Source: Escallonia rubra
Taxonomy: Eukaryota; Streptophyta; Magnoliopsida; Escalloniales; Escalloniaceae
DNA length: 64,000 nucleotides
Assembly: GCA_033065855.1 (NCBI GenBank)
Contig: JAVXUO010001058.1
Location: forward strand, 34,447 to 98,446
Direction of reading: 5' to 3'
The position numbers and the translations under genes are program-made. Shown in pieces: positions 10,863 through 21,043 of the stretch (positions are counted from its first letter, which is position 1; the number at the start of each line of letters is the position of its first letter). Under the pieces are notes generated by a model that was given only the letters and a program-made list of their open reading frames with translations, was not told the DNA's origin and did no database searches.

Positions 10863-11894
10863 ATGGGTTACAATACCAGACAGCTAAATAAGCAGCAGCT
10901 CGATGAACACATGAGCCTTATGGAGGCACAGTTCGCAGATCATTTCGGAGCTATTGATGATCAATTGGCTGAAATGAAGGAGTCCATCTCAGATTTGCCT
11001 AACCTCAAGAATTCAATCGATCAAATGAAAGGGGAACTTCCAGAAGTAAGACATTCTTTAGCTGAATTACAATCTATGATACATCAATTGATCGAGGGAA
11101 GAGGTATGGGGATGGAAGGTCGGAAAAAGGGTGAGGAAGAAGGATCAACTTCCAAGCAGTCAAGACAGGGTAAGGGATTTGAAGACTCGCACAAGGACTA
11201 CTTCCAGCAAACAAATGGTAATTTCTCTCCTAAATTACCTAAGATTGAATTCCCTAAATTTAGTGGTTGAGATTGCTATGGGTGGATTAGAAAAGCAGAA
11301 CGATATTTTGAATTCAATCCAATGGATGAGTACATGAAAGTGAATTTCGCTTCAGTTCATTTTGAAGCTCAAGCAGAATACTGGTTTGGGGCTTATATTA
11401 AGGCTAGAGGCAGGGTGTTATGGCCTGTTTTTGTAAGAGATATTACAGCAAGGTTTGCAAAACTATTTAAAGAAAGTGTGATTGGAGAGTTCCACAAATT
11501 AAGGCAAGTTGGGACTGTGGAACAGTATTATAATGAATTTGAAACCCTGAGGTCTATTATGGTGAATGAGGGTTGTAAATTTGATGACAGCTACTTCACA
11601 CATAGCTTCATCAGTGGGCTCAAGGATGAGATTAGACTGGAGGTTGACAAATTTGAAGTGTATGAATTATCTCGAGCAATATACCTTGCCAGGAAACAAG
11701 AGGCCAGTCTCACTAACTGCTGGCATATGCCAAGGACTTCCCCCAAACCCAGCCTATCCAACCCACTGGCACATTTCACTCCACAGAGACCACCCCAACC
11801 CCTTAGTTCCTATAAACCAAAACCAGCTCCCCCAACATTTCCCTATACTCCCCCCCCCACACCCTGTAACCAAGGCCATATTACCTACCCCTAG
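10863..11894 (+). pseudogene. gag of the gypsy element, with one in-frame stop
   Basis: Starts at the first ATG after the primer site (MGYNTRQLNKQQLDEHMSL). Residues about 10-80 are a predicted coiled coil (QLAEMKESISDLPNLKNSIDQM). The capsid-like retrotrans_gag part follows (DCYGWIRKAERYFEF, then RDITARFAKLF and RQVGTVEQYYNEFE). A TGA at 11268-11270 interrupts the frame just before DCYGWI; both sides are in the same frame. The frame ends at 11894, shortly after a run of nine C at 11850-11858, where it changes to the pol frame. That change could be genuine frame-shifting, a mutation, or a homopolymer error in the assembly. Gag forms the virus-like particle. Confidence 0.88.
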
Positions 11895-14800
11895 CCACCC
11901 ACCTTACCAAAAAATTCCCAGAACTTATTTTGATGACAGAAGAAAAAGGGGGTTGTGCTATTGGTGTGATGACACTTTCAGTCCCTCGCATGTGTGTAAA
12001 AGCAAGCAGATATCAATGCTTATTGTTGATGAGGAAGAAGAAGTAGAAGAACCTCCCCCCAAGTATGATGAGGAACCTAATCCACAGGACAACATCCCAT
12101 TATTCGAGCACGAGAATGTTGAAATTACTGTGAATGCAATGACTGGAAACTCAACTCAGAGCACATTTAAGCTGTGGGGCAAGAAGGGCAACCATGTTTT
12201 CTCAATCTTAGTGGATACTGGCTCCACACACAACTTTGTAGACCCATCTACTGCTAAGAAATTGGGCTGTGTCGTGTTTCCAACACCCCCCATGTCTGTG
12301 ATGATAGCTGATGGAAATAGAGTCACTAGTGACTCAGTTTGTGATAATTTTAGTTGGACAATGCAGGGTCATTGCTTTGAGACAAGTGTCAAGTTACTAC
12401 CCTTAGGGGGATGTGACTGTGTGTTGGGTCTTCAATGGCTAAAAGAGCTGGGGCAAGTGCAGTTTGATTTCACGGAGATGACCATGACTTTGCTAAAGGA
12501 AGGTAAGCAGGTTATCTTACAAGGTGGTGATGAAGGTACTGAACTCAAACTCATATCTGCACAATCTATGTATAAATACCTTGCTAACAATCCTGGGTCA
12601 CTTTGTGGCCAAGTTTTCACCATCACAGCCTTACCAAATGAGAATCCCACTGAACCACAACTTGTTGCCCTACTACACTCATTTGAGGAAGTGTTTGCTG
12701 AACCTAAGGGGCTCCCACCTTCTAGGCCCCAAGACCACCACATTCCTCTTATACCAAACACCCAACCAATCAGCATAAGACCCTACAGGGTGCCCTATGC
12801 ACAGAAAACTGAGATAGAGAAGATTGTACATGAGATGCTAGATGCTGGAATCATTCAGCCTAGTACTTCCCCATTTGGTAGCCCAGTCTTACTAGTGAAG
12901 AAAAAAGATGGGACATGGCGCATGTGTGTAGACTACAGGGGGTTGAATAAATTGACAGTCAAGAATAAATTCCCAATTCCTGTGGTTGATGATTTGTTAG
13001 ACGAGGTTGGTGGAGCTCAGGTGTTCACTAAACTCGATCTAAGGAGCGGTTACCACCAAGTAAGGGTATGCCCTGAGGATGTTCATAAGACAGCTTTTTC
13101 AACCCATTCAGGACACTATGAATTTAAAGTCATGCCATTTGGCTTGACTAATGCTCCTGCCACTTTTCAGTGCATCATGAATGACCTCTTTAGGCCCTTC
13201 TTAAGAAAGTTTGTCCTGGTGTTTTTTGATGATATACTCATATATAGCAAAACCTACAAAGACCACCTTCAACACCTTCAGATGGTACTTGAGATTCTAA
13301 GACAAAATCAACTGTACTTGAAGAGAACTAAATGCTCTTTTGCAGTCCCAAGTGTGGAGTATCTAGGGCACATCATATCACAAGAAGGGGTGGCAGCAGA
13401 TCCCAGTAAAATCTTAGCCATGGTTAACTGGCCCTTCCCAAAAAACATTAAACAACTCCGGGGATTCCTAGGCCTAACAGGGTATTATAGGAAATTCATT
13501 CCTCATTATGGAGTTGTGAGCAAACCCCTGACTAGGCTTTTGCAGAAGAATAATTTCAAGTGGACTCAAGAGGCTGCTACAGCATTTGAAGAACTCAAGG
13601 TAGCTATGACTAGCACCCAAGTACTTGCCTTACCAAACTTCAACCTTTCCTTTGTGGTTGAAGTGGATGCTAGTGACAAGGGTATGGGGGCTGTACTAGC
13701 CCAAGAAGGAAGACCTTTGGCATTCTTCAGCAAGGCTTTTGGAGTCAAGGCTCAAGCCATGTCCACCTATGAGAAGGAATTGATGGCCTTAGTACAGGCC
13801 ATAATGCATTGGCACACATATCTCAGTCTTCAACACTTCACTGTTAAGACTGATCATTGCAGTCTTAAGTATCTCCTTGGTCAGAGGGTAACATCCTTAT
13901 TACAGCAAAAATGCCTATCTAAGCTGCTTGGTTTTAGCTTTGATATTCATTACAGGGCAGGAAAAGACAATGGAGCAGCTGATGCACTGTCCAGGGCTCC
14001 CAATGAAGAAGATGAGGAAGGCCACTGCAATGCCATATCAAGAGTGACCCCCCTTTGGCTAGTTGAAATCCAAAATAGCTATGAGAATGATGCATTCATA
14101 GCACAGCAGCTGCAACAGCTCATTGCTGACCCTTATGCAACCTCTGAATACACTTACACTCAAGGAATTTTAAGGTACAGAGGAAGAATTTGTATTGGTA
14201 CCACTGGGAACCTCCGAGAACAAGTGCTAGACATCCTGCATACATCAGCATTAGGAGGGCATTCTGGAGGAAAGGCCACCTACAAAAGGGTGTTCCAACT
14301 GTTCTACTGGCCAAATTTGAAGTCCCAAGTCAAACAGTGGGTCAAGCATTGTGATACTTGTCAAAGGAACAAGCATGAACACCTACCCTACCCTGGCCTT
14401 TTGCAGCCTCTAGACATTCCAAACCAGCCTTGGACCTGTATTTCCATGGATTTTGTTGAAGGGTTGCCATGGTCTGAGCATAAGGAGATTATTATGGTTG
14501 TTGTAGACAGGATGAGCAAATTGGCTCACTTTATTGCGATATCCCACCCTCATACTGCTCAGGAAGTGGCACAAGCCTTTGATCATATTTTTAAGTTACA
14601 TGGTTTGCCTAACAGCATAGTAAGTGATAGAGGCAGTGTCTTCTTAAGCAACTTTTGGTCCAAGTTATTTCACTTACTGGGAACTCAGCTCCACATGAGC
14701 ACCTCATACCACCCTCAAAGTGATGGCCAGACTGAAAGGGTGAACCAATGCTTGGAGACCTACCTTAGATGTTTCTGTGGGGATAAGCCAAAGACATGGA

Positions 14801-15633
14801 GTAAGTGGCTGACACTGGCTGAATACTGGTACAACACCAGCCACCACAGCTCCATAAACATGACACCCTTTGAAGCTACCTATGGGTACACTCCTAAGGT
14901 ACTCCACTTGGGAGCAGTGGAATCCACCAACCTAGCACCTGTTGATAGTTACATGGCTGAGAGACAAAAAGTGTTGCAGCTTCTCAAGGAAAATCTGGTA
15001 GTAGCTCAAGCAAGAATGAAGCACTATGCAGATAAAAACAGGACAGAAAGGGAATTCGAAGAGGGGGATCTTGTTTATCTCAAGCTGCAGCCTTATAAAC
15101 AGAATAGTCTAGCACTGCGGAGACACCTTAAGCTAGCCCCAAAATACTATGGACCCTACAAAATCTTAGCTAAGATAGGAGCAGTTGCGTACAGATTGGA
15201 GTTACCCCCACATTCTCTCATTCATCCTGTTTTTCATGTATCCCTTTTAAAGAAGACTCTAGGCCAACATGCTGTTGTTACTAATAGCCTGCCTCCCACC
15301 AGCCATGAAGGACAGATTCTCCTGGAACCGGTTGGCATACTAGATAGGAGGATGGTTAAGAGAGGAAATAACTATGTTGCTCAAATATTGGTTGGTTGGT
15401 CTAACATGATGACAGTAGAGGAAGCCACCTGGGAAGACTGGGAAGTTGTTAAAAAGAAATTCCCAAGTTTCATTAGCAGAGAGGAGCAAAGTCTTGAAGG
15501 GGAAGGGGATGTCAGGAACCTGACAAAGCATAATCTCAAAGTGAGGATTAAGCTGAAGAACAAAGGCACAACAGGAGCAATGGACCAAGGCACAGCAGGA
15601 GCAATGGACCAAGAATTAGCTGAAGGCAACTAA
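11860..15633 (+). CDS. pol polyprotein of the gypsy chromovirus
   Basis: One uninterrupted frame carries all enzymes. In order: a zinc-finger-like CYWCDDTFSPSHVCK (about 11959), aspartic protease LVDTGSTHNFVD (12208), reverse transcriptase with PFGSPVLLVKKKDGTWRMC and the catalytic FFDD (Asp-Asp at 13228-13233), Ty3-type RNase H (VEVDASDKGMGAVLAQ, near 13660), integrase with the HHCC zinc region (HSGGKATYKR, CDTCQRNK) and DDE residues (MDFVEG, VSDRGSVF, DGQTERVN), and a terminal chromodomain-like VGWSNMMTVEEATWEDWE, which marks the chromovirus branch. The frame runs 41 codons past the polypurine tract into the 3' LTR before its stop. The true start is unclear: the open frame begins upstream at 11566 inside gag, and the coding switch is probably at the C9 tract. 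Confidence 0.93.
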   Translation, partial: HPVTKAILPTPSHPPYQKIPRTYFDDRRKRGLCYWCDDTFSPSHVCKSKQISMLIVDEEEEVEEPPPKYDEEPNPQDNIPLFEHENVEITVNAMTGNSTQSTFKLWGKKGNHVFSILVDTGSTHNFVDPSTAKKLGCVVFPTPPMSVMIADGNRVTSDSVCDNFSWTMQGHCFETSVKLLPLGGCDCVLGLQWLKELGQVQFDFTEMTMTLLKEGKQVILQGGDEGTELKLISAQSMYKYLANNPGSLCGQVFTITALPNENPTEPQLVALLHSFEEVFAEPKGLPPSRPQDHHIPLIPNTQPISIRPYRVPYAQKTEIEKIVHEMLDAGIIQPSTSPFGSPVLLVKKKDGTWRMCVDYRGLNKLTVKNKFPIPVVDDLLDEVGGAQVFTKLDLRSGYHQVRVCPEDVHKTAFSTHSGHYEFKVMPFGLTNAPATFQCIMNDLFRPFLRKFVLVFFDDILIYSKTYKDHLQHLQMVLEILRQNQLYLKRTKCSFAVPSVEYLGHIISQEGVAADPSKILAMVNWPFPKNIKQLRGFLGLTGYYRKFIPHYGVVSKPLTRLLQKNNFKWTQEAATAFEELKVAMTSTQVLALPNFNLSFVVEVDASDKGMGAVLAQEGRPLAFFSKAFGVKAQAMSTYEKELMALVQAIMHWHTYLSLQHFTVKTDHCSLKYLLGQRVTSLLQQKCLSKLLGFSFDIHYRAGKDNGAADALSRAPNEEDEEGHCNAISRVTPLWLVEIQNSYENDAFIAQQLQQLIADPYATSEYTYTQGILRYRGRICIGTTGNLREQVLDILHTSALGGHSGGKATYKRVFQLFYWPNLKSQVKQWVKHCDTCQRNKHEHLPYPGLLQPLDIPNQPWTCISMDFVEGLPWSEHKEIIMVVVDRMSKLAHFIAISHPHTAQEVAQAFDHIFKLHGLPNSIVSDRGSVFLSNFWSKLFHLLGTQLHMSTSYHPQSDGQTERVNQCLETYLRCFCGDKPKTWSKWLTLAEYWYNTSHHSSINMTPFEATYGYTPKVLHLGAVESTNLAPVDSYMAERQKVLQLLKENLVVAQARMKHYADKNRTEREFEEGDLVYLKLQPYKQNSLALRRHLKLAPKYYGPYKILAKIGAVAYRLELPPHSLIHPVFHVSLLKKTLGQHAVVTNSLPPTSHEGQILLEPVGILDRRMVKRGNNYVAQILVGWSNMMTVEEATWEDWEVVKKKFPSFISREEQSLEGEGDVRNLTKHNLKVRIKLKNKGTTGAMDQGTAGAMDQELAEGN
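15492..15509 (+). promoter_or_regulatory. Polypurine tract of the gypsy element
   Basis: Purine-rich CTTGAAGGGGAAGGGGA directly before the 3' LTR, the usual primer for plus-strand synthesis. It lies inside the pol reading frame. Confidence 0.8.
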
Positions 15634-16099
15634 AGGAAAATGAAGACACAGCTGCGAGTGATGGCGCGTGGAAGAAGATCATCAGTCTGAAGACTTGGCG
15701 CGTGTACCACACCCACTTGCACTTTCCAAGAAGGATTTGTTTACCTTCATTTAATGATGCTTTACATAATTAAGTGGTTAAGGGCTATATCTTTGTCTTA
15801 AGAGCCATTAATCACTCAATTAGTTAGAGTAGTTAGCCACTCATCACTTATATGTCTGTCTTTCCATTTTGTTTCCATTCCCACTTTCTGTTAGCCATAT
15901 CCGAGAATCTTGTAAACGGTTACACACCCTGTATAAGGGCGGAGTCACCTTTGCAGCAGGAGGACATGAATGAAATCAGAGAAATCTTATCTTCTTCTTT
16001 TTCTTCTCTCTGGCCCAGCTGGGTTCTCTATCTTTCTTAGCTTACAACTTCTGCTATAAATTCGTCCAAAATTCACCAAGTTATACTGGGTCCATTACA
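15510..16099 (+). repeat. 3' LTR of the gypsy element
   Basis: 590 bp, nearly identical to 10225-10812. It contains the last 41 codons and stop of the pol frame. Confidence 0.95.
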
Positions 16100-16104
16100 A
16101 TCCG

Positions 16105-16265
16105 TCGATCGTGAGGCTCAAAGTTACAGCAGATGAAAACCCGTTTAAAAAAGCACTTGACGAGCATTAGAAGAGGTTGGGAAAGGAGAAGGTGGATCAG
16201 TGGAGGGAAGCACTTCTAGGCTGAGGATTAGTGGCCGGATTTCCCTTTCCAAAACAGAAATACAG
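16105..16265 (+). pseudogene. TIR gene, exon 1 continued after the gypsy insertion
   Basis: Downstream of the gypsy element and its ATCCG duplication, the frame resumes the end of the first TIR domain: SIVRLKVTADENPFKKALDEH, then KEKVDQWREALLG, which is the usual alphaD/alphaE end of plant TIRs. In-frame TAG (after DEH) and TGA (after LLG) codons are present, so this exon is dead even without the insertion. It ends at a plausible donor TACAG|GTAATA, giving an intron at 16266-16486 with acceptor ATTCAG. Confidence 0.8.
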
Positions 16266-16486
16266 GTAATACTATTTCTGTATACTTTTTTGGGAATGTC
16301 TATTTCCACATGTTATATGCATTTTTTTGTGAGAAAGCTCGCGCCTAGGAATAATGGTTAACATAAAGCTGGATCAAATCAGGAAATAGATGCCTACTAC
16401 CTGCTACTTCAATTCACTCCCCTTTGGTTTTCAGCGTTGCGTTATGGATGCTTATCCTCAAATTTAATTTTTTGACTGAAATTCAG

Positions 16487-16963
16487 CTTCCCAAGAAGCC
16501 CCTGTGTTCAGATATGATGTGCTCTTAAGTTATGAAAGCACAGACATTCATGAGAACTTCATCGAGCTCCTCGATGGTGACTTAAGTAGTTCAAAGTTCA
16601 GAACTTCTAAAGCTGAAAACAACTGGATGGATAGAGAAGAAGACGGTACTTCAGAACTGGATGCAGCAATCAGTCGGTCAATGAGTTCGATAATCGTCTT
16701 CTCGAGGAACTATGCATATTCCCCGCGGTGCCTTGATCAGCTCCTCAAGATCTTTGAATACATTAGTGAAACAAAAAGGCTTGTCATTATACCGGTCTTT
16801 TATCAGGTGAGCAAGGATCAAATCAGGATGCAAGCGGAGCGCCTTGCTGCGTTACTTCCTGGAATGTACAAAAAGCAGTTTAAGAGGGAAAAGGTGGAAG
16901 GAAGCAATAAAAGGAGTTGCACAACTGCCAGCAGTAGTAGCCTTCTCAGGTGCAGGTACTAAG
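16487..16963 (+). pseudogene. TIR gene, exon 2: second, divergent TIR domain
   Basis: After the acceptor at 16481-16486 the frame opens with ASQEAPVFRYDVLLSYESTDIHENF and runs through SELDAAISRSMSSIIVFSRNYAYSPRCLDQLLKIFEY and LVIIPVFYQVS: a full TIR fold by motif order. It differs from the first domain: SFRGED has become SYESTD, and the catalytic Glu position (WCLxEL) reads RCLDQL, with glutamine. A one-base deletion near 16893 shifts the frame. In the shifted frame the domain end reads EAIKGVAQLPAVVAFSGAGTK, then the inserted transposon at 16964-18044, then GAG|GTAACT, a splice donor. No NB-ARC or LRR is detectable downstream, so the original gene may have been TIR-TIR only, or its later exons are lost. 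Confidence 0.8.
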
Positions 16964-18044
16964 CATAGTAACAAAAATCCCGATATATTGGCGATATTCG
17001 CGAATTTATCACGATAAATTGTTTGAAAGTCTTAATCGCGAATTTATCGCGAATATTTGCAAGATTCGGAAATTTCTCACGCATATCGCTAGATTTATGA
17101 ATTTATCGTGATATGACGCGAATATATCGCGAGCTGAAGTTCCTTCACTTTTTTCTTGATAAATAATAGAAGCAAGGCTTCCTTAGTGAGATTCGAAATC
17201 GGGTACTTCCAACTATTACCACAATCTTGTGCCATCACACCAACCCATGATTGTTGTTAAATTTTAGTAAAAGAAAATACATATTATAGTAACCATACAT
17301 TCTCTCTCAATTTTTCTACCCATCACTTAATGAATGGAAGATTTCTTATATTTTTGTTATTTCAGTTACATACTTTACAAAATTTCATACACTTAAAATC
17401 ATTATAACCTGAACAATTAATTACTGAATTATTCCTGATTTACTATACGAATTTTGTTATTCCACCCTATTATTACCGATTCAATGGCATTGGTATTGCT
17501 CAAAACACTACAGTGGGCAAACCAATAAAAAATGAAACATATTGTTATTTATACCAACTCCGATCGTTTGCTTGCACATATAAAAGGTCTGGAGGAGATT
17601 AGTGATGTTGCTGCACTTATCATGTATGATATCTGCCTAACTAGCGAATATTTTCACTTATGTCGAATTTAGTTGGAAGCAAACGGCTGCTGTCTGAAGC
17701 CGCTGATCTTGCCACTTTTGCTTGCAAAGCTAGATCAGAAGTATCTATAACATGTACTCATAGATTAGATGCTTTTAGATCTAATCATGCAAACATGGAC
17801 ATTGGTTAAGCTTCATATTTGCTTGTCTGTAAAATATTATCTTCTTTATGTTTGTAAAATAGTGTAGATCTGTACTATGTTGTAACTCTCCTTTTACTTA
17901 GCCGGGACGACTTGTTTAAAATATATTTCTCCTCTTAACCAAAGAAAATAAAATAAATGACGAAGTTCTCCGAATAATTTCCGAATTTCGAATTATTGCC
18001 ACAAACCGAATAGTTCCCGAATACCGAATTTGTTACTATGCTAC
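16964..18044. mobile_element. Small inverted-repeat DNA transposon (hAT-like MITE?) in TIR exon 2
   Basis: Perfect 14-bp inverted repeats, AGCATAGTAACAAA at 16962-16975 and its complement at 18029-18042, bound about 1.08 kb of AT-rich non-coding sequence. Flanking direct repeats TACTAAG (16957-16963 and 18045-18051) suggest a 7-8-bp target duplication, which would fit hAT. The exact ends are ambiguous by a few bases because the repeat overlaps the ends. The left 170 bp are full of CGAATTTATCGCGATA-like words. Removing it restores continuity between the TIR exon and a splice donor. Confidence 0.6.
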
Positions 18045-18053
18045 TACTAAGAG

Positions 18054-20209
18054 GTAACTTCTTGCCCCAGCGCCCTTTCATCTGTTCCTTTCTTTATTTA
18101 TATGTTTTTGTTGTGCGAGTTCTAGACATTGTTAAAAGAGGTCACAATAATCCATAGAAGAGAAATATGTCGCAATTGTTTGTTATCGTGCAAATTTTTA
18201 ACTGAAGGGCTACTGGAATGGTTGTTAAAGATATTTAGCGAGGATTTTAGGACTTCTGATGATGGAAAATTATGATAAGAAAACATTTTAACGATTACTC
18301 TCTTATGAAGGGTGCACATTTTTAGTCACAACAGCACTTTAAACAACAAATAAAGAAAGCCAACACGCCGCGGAGATTAATCAGGTGAAATCGTCCAGGA
18401 CACTTTTCTGTGAACCTTTGGCTGGGTAATGCTTTTAAGTTGTGACATTAAGCTGTGACATAGCTGAAAATAATTGAGATGCTTTTGCCACCACAAAAAA
18501 TTCTAACCAATGTAAGGTCTTCACAGGAGGGCATAGACTGTCCAAAATACAATTTAGATAGAGAAAGTAGACTGTAGAAGAACTTTTCAATTTCTAAAAG
18601 CAATTCTAGAAGACAGTACGGCCACTCCTAGGCCATTGTATCAGTCTGAAAATGGCACACTCTTTGCTTACTGTCCTATGGTATGTCTGCTCACACTTTT
18701 CCACTTTGATGCTTATTGTTAGACACCTCAAACAGATCGTCGAAGCGATCGAGGAGAAAGCTGACCGCCGCCCTCGCAAGTTACCGCCGTCCAATCACCC
18801 TCTATAAGATGCAGGAGGAGCTCAGTGTTGAACTGGGAAGAAGACTGTTGTAATCTACTTCTTGTTGCTGCAATGTGGAGTTCAATTTTTTAAGTGCCGG
18901 CTTTTCATAATTTTTGGCTTTAAAAGAACTTATAGAATCATATTTCACAAAGTCTAACAACTTAAAAGTTTATTTAACAGTTTTTGAAGAAAGATCGTTG
19001 CGAATGGTCAGAAAAATACCATCTGCAATGAAAAATACCATCTGTCCGAAAGGCTAGGCCCGAACAACTCATGTTACTAAACTACGCCAGTCGCAAGCCC
19101 GCCTTGCCTTAACAGATTTCGAAGGCACTTCAAATCATCCAATTGAATAGGACTACGGCATGATGTTAGCAGCAGCATAGATCTCATCGTCCATGAAGGT
19201 AGTATGCGCCTGACATGGTGTTATCTTCGTGGGCTTCTCTAGGAAATGGTATGCTTTCTTAGTGTCCTGGATACCACTGTCTCTGCGTTTGCCTTCCATA
19301 TATTGGACAGAAGTCAAGCATTTGAAAGCAGGATTAGGCGAGAGAGGAAGGGGTGCGGCTCCTGCTGCTATCGTTCTAATTGCTAATTTATCTCAAACAC
19401 GATGTAAGCTTTGCGCCCAAACCTACTATAAATGCACGTACAATGCAGATGCGGCTCAGCTCTGATTGGAGCGACGAGTAGGAACCATGTTTAAAGCCTT
19501 CAAAATGAAAGCATAGGTGAAAGCATCTTCTTGGAGCTTCTCGAACCTGAACAAAAACGAACAAAAAGATAAACAACTAACCAGACAAAAAAAGTACATT
19601 TAGATTTTCCTTGCTAGGCCTCCAATCATTTCTACTCAGAGGTCCATGGATGGGATACATGAGTGCATCACTGCAAGTTGACATATTTTATAGAAGGCAG
19701 CAACAGAAAGGTCAACTAGAACCACTGCCAACGTTCAGACATAAAGGGTAGTTTATACATTGCAGAAGCTACCAAGGCCTAAACAAGGGTACCATTAAGC
19801 ATGGCAATGAGCCAAGTTTGAACCATCCTAGAGGAAAATTATAAGCTCAGTCCACTTACATGTAAACATGCCCAAGCAGACTTGGCAGCAACTTACTAGC
19901 TGGGCTCAAAAATATTAAAAGGAGCACAATGCTTGCAGATAATATATCAGCAACAAGACTAACAGCAGAACAATTCGTATGCTATAATATTCCATGGCTC
20001 AAAGTTTAAGAGAAAAAAAAATTGTCAAAGCGGAATGGAATTAGGGAATCAAGTACTTATATTACAAAAACATATGCTCGCAAATTGAGCAACTCTCACC
20101 CTTGTTCTGAGGAATAAAATGGGGTAGGACATTATAGCGTAGCATCTAAGGAAGTCTAGTCATGCATTCAGAACAAAAAAACTAGCCTAAGCTTATGCAT
20201 ATCAAAGGC
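18054..20209. other. Unassigned region downstream of the TIR gene
   Basis: No convincing gene. 18054 onward begins like an intron after the TIR donor. A short segment near 18730-18790 reads IVEAIEEKADRRPRKLPPS on the plus strand and might be a leftover exon, but it has no recognisable domain. No P-loop, NB-ARC or LRR motif was found. The rest is AT-rich with only short open frames. Confidence 0.4.
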
Positions 20210-20424
20210 GTAAATTACACTCCGTACCCCTAGGATTACGTCTTACTATACTTGCTACCCCTCCCCTTTGGGAAATTACACTGACACCCCTCACATTTAG
20301 ATTTGAGCACCACTTGCCCTCCGTCATCTTCCCGTTCATTCAGTTGTCAAGAACATTTGAAAACCCAAGAATAGCATGTACACTAATTTTGATCTTGAAG
20401 TCCACCGAGTCCTAATTGTTCTTG

Positions 20425-20700
20425 CCAGAACCGATAGCACCACCACCCCCAATTGATCCAAGCACCACCACCACTAACCTACCACAAAGCCACCACCATT
20501 ACCACCACAGACCCGCCACCAACAACTAATCCCACCACCACAAATCCCTTACCACACACCCGCCACCAATAACAGATCCCAACACCACCACAAACCAATC
20601 GCCCCTAACCAATCCCACCACCACAAACATTTCAGCCCCAACTAAAACCCACAGCCCCAGAACCACTAGGATACCTATCCCACCACTGGCTATCAATTCT
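20425..20700. repeat. CCA-rich low-complexity tract
   Basis: Mostly (ACC)n / CCACCAC words over about 270 bp within the left half of the foldback element. The right half (34200-34400) has the matching GGTGG-rich composition. Confidence 0.8.
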
Positions 20701-21043
20701 TGCTTCCGAGGCATATATATATTTTTTGTCAAAGTCCTTTGTATTCATTCAAAAATAATATGGCTTGTACCGTACATATCTCAGTTCCTTCTTATCTGCT
20801 ATATCAAATGCCTTCAAACATCCTCCATTATTGTACCGCATATCTCACCATCTGCTCAACTTCATTTCAGTGCTGAAATTTTTTTCCAGGTAGCCCCCAT
20901 TCTATACCCAACCTCCTGTTGCCATCCGTATTTTGAATATTAGTCCAGCTGCTAGCTCTCCATGTTATCCAGTTTTGGATCACCTTACAGCATCCTTCAT
21001 GGCTTGCTTGCATATGCTCAAAAGTCTTTGCATTCCTTTCATG

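Larger units (their letters stand above)
10225..16099 (+). mobile_element. Ty3/gypsy chromovirus LTR retrotransposon (young)
   Basis: A complete 5875-bp element: LTRs 10225-10812 and 15510-16099 (TG...CA), target duplication ATCCG at 10220-10224 and 16100-16104, a primer site, gag, pol in the order protease-RT-RNase H-integrase, and a C-terminal chromodomain-like segment. The LTRs differ by 3 substitutions and one 2-bp indel in about 588 bp, so insertion into TIR exon 1 was recent. Two defects (a gag stop and a gag/pol frame change) may prevent autonomous movement. Confidence 0.96.

Noticed and set aside
9871-16963. TIR proteins as part of a bacterial-type anti-phage defence system
   Set aside because: The context is a plant nuclear genome with introns and plant retrotransposons; the motifs are those of plant resistance-type TIRs.
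18606-18794. Possible NB-ARC or LRR exon downstream of the TIR gene
   Set aside because: No P-loop, GLPL, MHD or leucine-rich pattern in any frame; only a short IVEAIEEKADRR-like stretch of unknown origin.
20525-20732. 68-codon Gly/Val-rich frame on the minus strand
   Set aside because: It comes from the CCACCA low-complexity tract next to the LINE 3' end.
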